Under the pieces are notes generated by a model. That model was given only the letters and a program-made list of their open reading frames with translations, had not been told where the DNA came from and ran no database searches. Made by a program: the position numbers and the translations under genes. Shown here piece by piece: positions 41,217 through 46,009 of a DNA stretch of 46,009 nt. Each line of letters opens with the position of its first letter. Position 1 is the stretch's first letter. The stretch comes from CAYNSB01 sp964399625 (GTDB lineage: Bacteria; Planctomycetota; Phycisphaerae; Phycisphaerales; UBA1924): positions 1-46,009 of the forward strand of contig CAYNSB010000033.1 of the NCBI GenBank assembly GCA_964399625.1, read 5' to 3'.

Positions 41217-42050
41217 ATGCGAGTGATCGATCGTCCTGACGCCCTGCCCTCCACCCACGGGTGCGTGTTCGTGCCCACGATGGGCGCGCTGCACGAGGGA
41301 CACGCGGCGCTCATCCGCCATGCCTCAACTCTCGCGCGCGATCGGGGCATCGCGAGCGGCTGCGTCGCGAGCATCTTCGTCAATCCCACGCAGTTCAACG
41401 ATCCCAAGGATTTCGCGCGATACCCGCGCACCTTGGAGGCGGACCTGGCGATCTGCCGCCAGGCCGGCGCTACCGCCGTCTTCGCGCCCTCGGTCGAGCT
41501 GATGTACCCCGCGGACGGCTCAGTCCGCGCGCCAAAGCTTCCCGCAGTCGCTACGCAGCCCGGGCTCGAGGACGCGCACAGGCCGGGCCACTTTGCCGGC
41601 GTCTGCCAGGTAGTCAAGCGTCTGTTCGAACTCGTGCGTCCGAGCACGGCGATCTTCGGCGAAAAGGACTGGCAGCAACTCGCGGTCATCCGCGCGATGA
41701 CGGCCCAGGAGCGGATGCCCATCGAAATCATCGGGCACCCGACCATCCGCGAGGCCGATGGGCTGGCGATGAGCAGCCGCAATCGCTTCCTGTCAAACGC
41801 GGAGCGGGCCGCGGCCCTGTCGATCTCGCGGGCGCTGAACGCCGCGGGACAGTCGGAGAATCCTCGCGCGGCGGAGGCGCGCATGGCCGACATCGTCCGC
41901 GCCGCTGGGCTGGACCTGGAGTATGCGGTCGTGCGGGATGGTGCATCACTGACGCCCGCAAGCTCCGCCGGACCGATGCGGGCTCTGATCGCGGCCCGCG
42001 CGGGCGCCACGCGCCTGATCGACAACGCGCCCTGGCCCGGCGGGTGGTAA
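41217..42050 (+). CDS. panC: Pantothenate synthetase
   Basis: PanC joins pantoate and beta-alanine to make pantothenate. The 277-aa product has the HIGH-like MGALHEGHAALIRHA near residue 22, SIFVNPTQFNDPKDFARYPRT (split here by eye), GHFAGVCQVVKRLFELV, the ATP-binding FGEKDWQQL and the KMSKS-like MSSRNRFLS. All core motifs are intact. No panB is next to it. Confidence 0.95.
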   Translation: MRVIDRPDALPSTHGCVFVPTMGALHEGHAALIRHASTLARDRGIASGCVASIFVNPTQFNDPKDFARYPRTLEADLAICRQAGATAVFAPSVELMYPADGSVRAPKLPAVATQPGLEDAHRPGHFAGVCQVVKRLFELVRPSTAIFGEKDWQQLAVIRAMTAQERMPIEIIGHPTIREADGLAMSSRNRFLSNAERAAALSISRALNAAGQSENPRAAEARMADIVRAAGLDLEYAVVRDGASLTPASSAGPMRALIAARAGATRLIDNAPWPGGW

Positions 42051-42120
42051 CGCGCTCCGCGCCCCGGCATCGTCGGGCGTAGCCTTCCCCTCTTCCGATC
42101 ACGCCGACAGGAGACACGCC

Positions 42121-43287
42121 TTGCTGCAACGCACCCCGCTCTACCAGTGGCACCTCGACAACGGCGGGCAGATGGTCGATTTCGCCGGGTGGGAGATGCC
42201 CATCCGCTATCAACCAGCCAACGGCGGAGCCGGCGGCATTCTCGAGGAGCACCACCAGGTCCGCAACTCCGGCGGGCTCTTCGATGTCTCGCACATGGGC
42301 CGCGTGAAGGTGACGGGGCGCCACGCGCGCCGGTTCCTCGAGCGCCTGTGCTCGCGCCGCATCAGCGACATGCAGGAGCGCCAGTGCCGGTACTCGCTCG
42401 TGTGCAACGAGCACGGCGGCGTGAAGGACGACATCATCATCTATCGCTTCGAGGAGGACGACTTCCTGCTCGTGGTCAACGCCTCGAACCGCGCGAAACT
42501 CATGGACCACTTCGATCTTGTCCGCTCGGGCAAGCTGGGCGGCGATGGCACCGAGCTCGCCGTCAAGATCGACGACCAGACGGCCAAGACCGCGATGGTC
42601 GCGGTGCAGGGGCCCAAGATCATCGACTTCATCGGAAAGTTCTCCAGCGAGGTGCCCACCCTCAAGCGCTACCGCTTCACCGTGAAGAACCTGATGATCA
42701 TGAAGCTGATCGTCAGCCGCACGGGCTACACCGGCGAGGACGGCGTGGAGGTCATCCTGCCCGCCAACATGGTGGGAATGGCGATGGGGCTGCTGCTCAA
42801 GGACGTGAACCTCAAGAGCGAGACCGCGCTCATCAAGCCCGTCGGGCTCGGCGCCCGCGACACCCTCCGCATGGAGGCGTCGATGCCGCTCTACGGGCAC
42901 GAACTGGGCGAGGACATCAACGCGCTCTCCTGCGGCGTGGACTTCGCCATCACTCTCGACAAGGACAAGGACGATCGTGGAGAGCGGTTCATCGGGCAGG
43001 ACGCGCTGCGCAAGACGGTGGATTCGGGCGGGCCCAAGCAGGTGCTCGTGGGCCTGAAGCTCGAGGGCAAGCGCACCGCCCGCCAGGGGATGTTCGTGCT
43101 CGCGGGCGGCACGCGCGTCGGCACCGTCACCAGCGGGTGCATCGGCCCCACGGTTGGATACGCGCTCGCGATGGCGTTCGTCGATGTCGCCAAGAGCGAG
43201 GCGGGCACGACGCTGCAGATCGACACTGGGCGCGGCGTCATCGAGGGGCAGGTCGTCAAGATGCCCTTCTACAAGCCCGCGAAGTAG
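42121..43287 (+). CDS. gcvT: Glycine cleavage system T protein (aminomethyltransferase)
   Basis: GcvT moves the aminomethyl group of glycine from the H protein to tetrahydrofolate. The 388-aa product starts at TTG 42121, preceded by AGGAGA, with LYQWHLDNGGQMVDFAGWEM at the start. It also has FDVSHMGRVKVTGRHA, SRTGYTGEDGVEVI, ARDTLRMEASMPLYGHEL and the C-terminal TSGCIGPTVGYALAMAFVD. Domain order and length are normal. gcvH and gcvP are not in the window. Confidence 0.94.
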   Translation: MLQRTPLYQWHLDNGGQMVDFAGWEMPIRYQPANGGAGGILEEHHQVRNSGGLFDVSHMGRVKVTGRHARRFLERLCSRRISDMQERQCRYSLVCNEHGGVKDDIIIYRFEEDDFLLVVNASNRAKLMDHFDLVRSGKLGGDGTELAVKIDDQTAKTAMVAVQGPKIIDFIGKFSSEVPTLKRYRFTVKNLMIMKLIVSRTGYTGEDGVEVILPANMVGMAMGLLLKDVNLKSETALIKPVGLGARDTLRMEASMPLYGHELGEDINALSCGVDFAITLDKDKDDRGERFIGQDALRKTVDSGGPKQVLVGLKLEGKRTARQGMFVLAGGTRVGTVTSGCIGPTVGYALAMAFVDVAKSEAGTTLQIDTGRGVIEGQVVKMPFYKPAK

Positions 43288-43362
43288 CGCCACGCCAACG
43301 CCCGCTCCCAGCGTCACCACGCGTGCGCTCCGCTCGCCGCTCGCGCTCTACCATGCCCCAGC

Positions 43363-44697
43363 ATGGACGCCAGGCTGTACCTCGATAACGCCGCCACGAG
43401 CTTTCCTAAGCCCCAGCGCGTGCACGACGCGATGCTCCGCTACGCCATGGAAGTGGGGGGGACGGCCGGACGCGGCAACTACTTCGAGGCACGCGAGGGC
43501 GCGCGGGTCATCAACGAATGCCGCCGGCGCCTCTGCCAGTTCATCAACGGCGAGTCGTGGAAGCACGTCGTCTTCGCGCTCAACACCTCCGACGCGCTGA
43601 ACCTGGCGATCAAGGGAATCGTGCTCGGCGCCTGGATGCGCGGCTCTCACGGCCCGCGCGGGATGAGCCCGATCCACGTCGTCGCGACGCAGATGGAGCA
43701 CAACTCGGTGCTCCGCCCGCTCGCCGCGCTCACGGAAGTCATCAACGCCGTCACGCCAGGCACCTTTTCCTGGACGTGCGTCGAGGCCGACCAAGACGGG
43801 CTCGTCACCGCCCAATCGCTCGCCGCCGCGATCCGCCCCGAGACGGTGCTGGTCGCGGCCCTGCACGCGAGCAACGTGACGGGAACGATCCAGCCCGTCG
43901 CCGAGTACGGACGCGTCTGCCGCGCCGCGCGCGTGAACGCGCCCAAGCCCGGCGGTGGGGGGGTGCCGCTGCTGGTCGATGCCGCCCAGACGCTGGGCCA
44001 CGAGCCGGTCGATGTGCAGGCGATGGGCATCGATCTGCTCGCGTTCCCGGGTCACAAGGGGTTGCTGGGACCGCTGGGCACGGGCGGGCTGTACCTTCGC
44101 CCGGGCATGGAGGCGATCATCCAACCCGTTCGTGAGGGGGGCACGGGAAGCCAGAGCGAGCAGGACACCCAGCCGACGTCGCTCCCGGACAAGTACGAGC
44201 CGGGCTCGCAGAACGCGATCGGGCTTGCCGGGCTGGGCGAAGCGTTGGCCTATCTGCTGGAGCGGGGCGATTCGATCTACGAGCACGACCGCACGCTCCG
44301 CCGCGCGATGCTCGACGGGCTCGCCGACCTCGACGCCCTGGGGACCGCACCCGGCCGACTCGGCCTGCGCCTGCTCGGACCGCACGATCCGATGCGTCGC
44401 GTAGGCGTCTTCTCACTCACGCACGACACGCTCTCGCCCGCCGAACTCGCCGCCCTGCTCGAGCAGGAGCACGGCATCCTCACCCGCGCCGGCCTCAGCT
44501 GTGCCCCGCGCGTCCACCAACGCCTGGGAACCACCGCCGACGGCGGCGCTCTGCGCATGAGCGTTGGTCCATTCGTCTCTGAGTCGGACGTCCGGCGCGC
44601 CTGCCGTGCGCTCGGCGAAGTCTGCGAATCCACGCCCCGACGTTCGCCCGTCGTCGAGACAGCGAACAAGCAGGCCATCGCAAGCAGTGGAAGTTGA
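43363..44697 (+). CDS. Class V aminotransferase (cysteine desulfurase-like)
   Basis: A PLP-dependent enzyme of 444 aa with LYLDNAATSFPKPQRVHDAM at the start, the cofactor His motif MEHNSVLRPL, DAAQTLGHEPVDVQAMGIDL (PLP-anchoring Asp) and the Schiff-base Lys in FPGHKGLLGPLGTGGLYLR. The C-terminal domain carries a Cys in LSCAPRVHQRLGT, the type that can hold persulfide in SufS/Csd-like desulfurases. The exact substrate cannot be told from sequence alone. No suf or isc genes are adjacent. Confidence 0.88.
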   Translation: MDARLYLDNAATSFPKPQRVHDAMLRYAMEVGGTAGRGNYFEAREGARVINECRRRLCQFINGESWKHVVFALNTSDALNLAIKGIVLGAWMRGSHGPRGMSPIHVVATQMEHNSVLRPLAALTEVINAVTPGTFSWTCVEADQDGLVTAQSLAAAIRPETVLVAALHASNVTGTIQPVAEYGRVCRAARVNAPKPGGGGVPLLVDAAQTLGHEPVDVQAMGIDLLAFPGHKGLLGPLGTGGLYLRPGMEAIIQPVREGGTGSQSEQDTQPTSLPDKYEPGSQNAIGLAGLGEALAYLLERGDSIYEHDRTLRRAMLDGLADLDALGTAPGRLGLRLLGPHDPMRRVGVFSLTHDTLSPAELAALLEQEHGILTRAGLSCAPRVHQRLGTTADGGALRMSVGPFVSESDVRRACRALGEVCESTPRRSPVVETANKQAIASSGS

Positions 44698-44703
44698 CGC
44701 CCC

Positions 44704-45408
44704 TCAGGCGATCCGCGGAACCTCGACCCACCGCCCATCCATGTGGCGCACGATCGAGCCCGTCACCTGATAGATGATCTGCTCGGCCATGTTGGTGCAG
44801 TGATCGGCCATCTTCTGGCACTCGTTCGCGACCTCGTGCAGGTTGAACGCGAAGTCCACGCCCATCTTGCCCGCCGCGATCCGCTGCTCCGCGTCGCGAC
44901 AGATCGCCTGCTTGAACGCCTCGATCGCGTCCTCGCTCTGCAGCACCACCTTCGAGAGCGCCGCATCCGAACGCTCGAAGGACTTGACCGCGTCGCGGAT
45001 CACGCCCACCACCGAGTTCGCCATCACGCGGAACGTCTCGGGCACCGGATCGCTCGAGGCCGCCAGCAGCGTCGTGCGCTGCGCGATCTCGACTCCCGCG
45101 TCCGCGATGCGTTCCAGCTCGTTGTTGATCTTCACGACCGTGAGCACGGCCCGCAGCTGCTGCGGCTCCAGGCGTGCGCTCTCGTGCGTCGCGTCCGTGA
45201 GCAGCGCGACCGCCTGCTTCTCGATGTCCACGTCCACCGAGTCCACCGCATCGTCCAGCCGCTCAACGGCCAGCGCACGCCCCGCGTCACGAGCAAAAAG
45301 CGCCTCGAACGCGGCCTCAACGAGCTGCTGCACGCGACGCCCCTGCATCACGAGCTCGCCCCTGAGCCCCTGCAACCGAACCTCAAAGCCCTGCGGGGTA
45401 TTGGCCAT
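44704..45408 (-). CDS. phoU: Phosphate-transport regulator PhoU
   Basis: PhoU links phosphate transport to PhoR signalling. The 234-aa all-helical product has two similar three-helix halves, each with an acidic metal-binding stretch (NNELERIADAGVEIAQRTT near residue 90 and ANECQKMADHCTNMAEQIIY near residue 205). The ATG at 45408 is chosen; an in-frame GTG 10 codons upstream is possible. No pst or phoBR genes are next to it. It converges with the aminotransferase gene. Confidence 0.9.
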   Translation of the reverse strand: MANTPQGFEVRLQGLRGELVMQGRRVQQLVEAAFEALFARDAGRALAVERLDDAVDSVDVDIEKQAVALLTDATHESARLEPQQLRAVLTVVKINNELERIADAGVEIAQRTTLLAASSDPVPETFRVMANSVVGVIRDAVKSFERSDAALSKVVLQSEDAIEAFKQAICRDAEQRIAAGKMGVDFAFNLHEVANECQKMADHCTNMAEQIIYQVTGSIVRHMDGRWVEVPRIA

Positions 45409-45669
45409 GAGACCTGCTTCCGTTCGCCGAGCGACCATTGCCGTGCGTTCCGAGTTCCGTTCGGACCGCCCAAGGATATCCGCTCGACGACGCCCGGTTC
45501 GACCACGCCACGCCCTCGGACGCTCACGCGACGCGCGAGCGACTCGTTCCTACCATCGGCCCGCGAGGCTCAGGGGCTCGAACCCGTGTTCGCTCAAGAG
45601 CTTCCAAAACAGCGTCTCCCGGCGGGCGGGCACGTTCCGCCCCCGCAGGGGTTCGACGGAGCACTCGAC

Positions 45670-46009
45670 ATGTCGTTCCAGATCCAGAGCGTCCTCTCCC
45701 GCCAAATCCTCGATTCGCGCGGCAACCCCACCGTCGAGGTCGATGTGACGCTCGAGTCCGGCGTCGTGGGCCGTGCCGCGGTTCCCTCCGGCGCGTCCAC
45801 GGGCGAGCACGAGGCCGTCGAACTTCGCGACGGCGACAAGAAGGTCTACCTCGGCAAGGGCGTGACCAAGGCCGTGGACAACGTGCTCAAGAAGATCGCT
45901 CCCTCGATCCTCGGGCTGGACGCACGCGAGCAGGAACTCATCGATCGCATGATGATCGATCTGGACGGCTCCGCGAACAAGGGCGCCTTCGGCGCCAACG
46001 CGATCCTGG
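45670..46009 (+). CDS. eno: Enolase, N-terminal fragment
   Basis: Enolase converts 2-phosphoglycerate to phosphoenolpyruvate. The window ends inside the gene; 113 residues are visible. They include the family start (QSVLSRQILDSRGNPTVEVD), AAVPSGASTGEHEAVELRDG and LIDRMMIDLDGSANKGAFGANAIL (split by eye). The frame is open to the end of the window. Confidence 0.95.
   Translation, partial: MSFQIQSVLSRQILDSRGNPTVEVDVTLESGVVGRAAVPSGASTGEHEAVELRDGDKKVYLGKGVTKAVDNVLKKIAPSILGLDAREQELIDRMMIDLDGSANKGAFGANAIL

Noticed and set aside
41728..43320. 530-aa minus-strand open frame over panC and gcvT
   Set aside because: It is a shadow of gcvT; the plus strand carries the complete conserved enzyme.

Overview
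The window is high-GC bacterial DNA with densely packed genes and frequent GTG or TTG starts. The gene content suggests a planctomycete, probably of the Phycisphaerae type. This is an inference from a fused dehydroquinase/shikimate dehydrogenase, a DUF5658-type membrane protein, the style of the integrase C-terminus, and the spread-out housekeeping layout. No rRNA is present to confirm it.

Layout: (1) 1-4624 is the end of a kdp potassium-transport operon (kdpB fragment, kdpC, kdpD, kdpE). (2) 4776-28053 is an integrated element of about 23.2 kb. It is bounded by a perfect 55-bp direct repeat that is the 3' part of a tRNA-Pro(GGG) gene, and the intact tRNA lies at the right end. From left to right it carries a detached integrase C-terminus, two small element genes, a nitrous oxide reductase (nos) cluster with an NO/Fe-S repair gene and an Rrf2 regulator, a hypothetical gene, two small helix-turn-helix genes, a TOPRIM plus RepA-like primase/helicase followed by iteron-like repeats, a 14-repeat CRISPR array, a type II-C-like Cas9 with its tracrRNA, a secreted ClpP/NfeD-like protein, and an HTH-integrase operon. 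(3) 28087-46009 is ordinary chromosome: pyrC, an ECF sigma factor, gapA, aroDE, two FabZ-like dehydratases with an acyl carrier protein, recO, an HDOD protein, an M16 peptidase, a glycosyltransferase, panC, gcvT, a class V aminotransferase, phoU and the start of eno.

The most unusual feature is the attachment site inside the integrase coding frame. In the integrated state the integrase (498 aa) stops at the first codon beyond the 55-bp core, and the stop is supplied by the tRNA D-loop. The left end of the element, 23,223 bp away and in the same frame, continues the open frame for 80 more residues and then overlaps the next gene by ATGA. Excision to a circle would therefore rebuild a 578-aa integrase and put two left-end genes into its operon. 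The element would switch its recombinase form and an operon between the integrated and circular states.

The cargo is also notable. A complete N2O-reduction module (diheme cytochrome c, NosZ, NosB-like, NosD, NosF, NosY, NosL, RIC, a Cys-rich lipoprotein and an Rrf2 regulator) travels on the same element as a minimal Cas9 system. That system has array, tracrRNA and Cas9 but no cas1, cas2, csn2 or cas4. A plausible reading is a mobile respiration island that carries its own defence against competing elements and its own replication/partition functions. Function, mobility and spacer targets are inferred, not shown.
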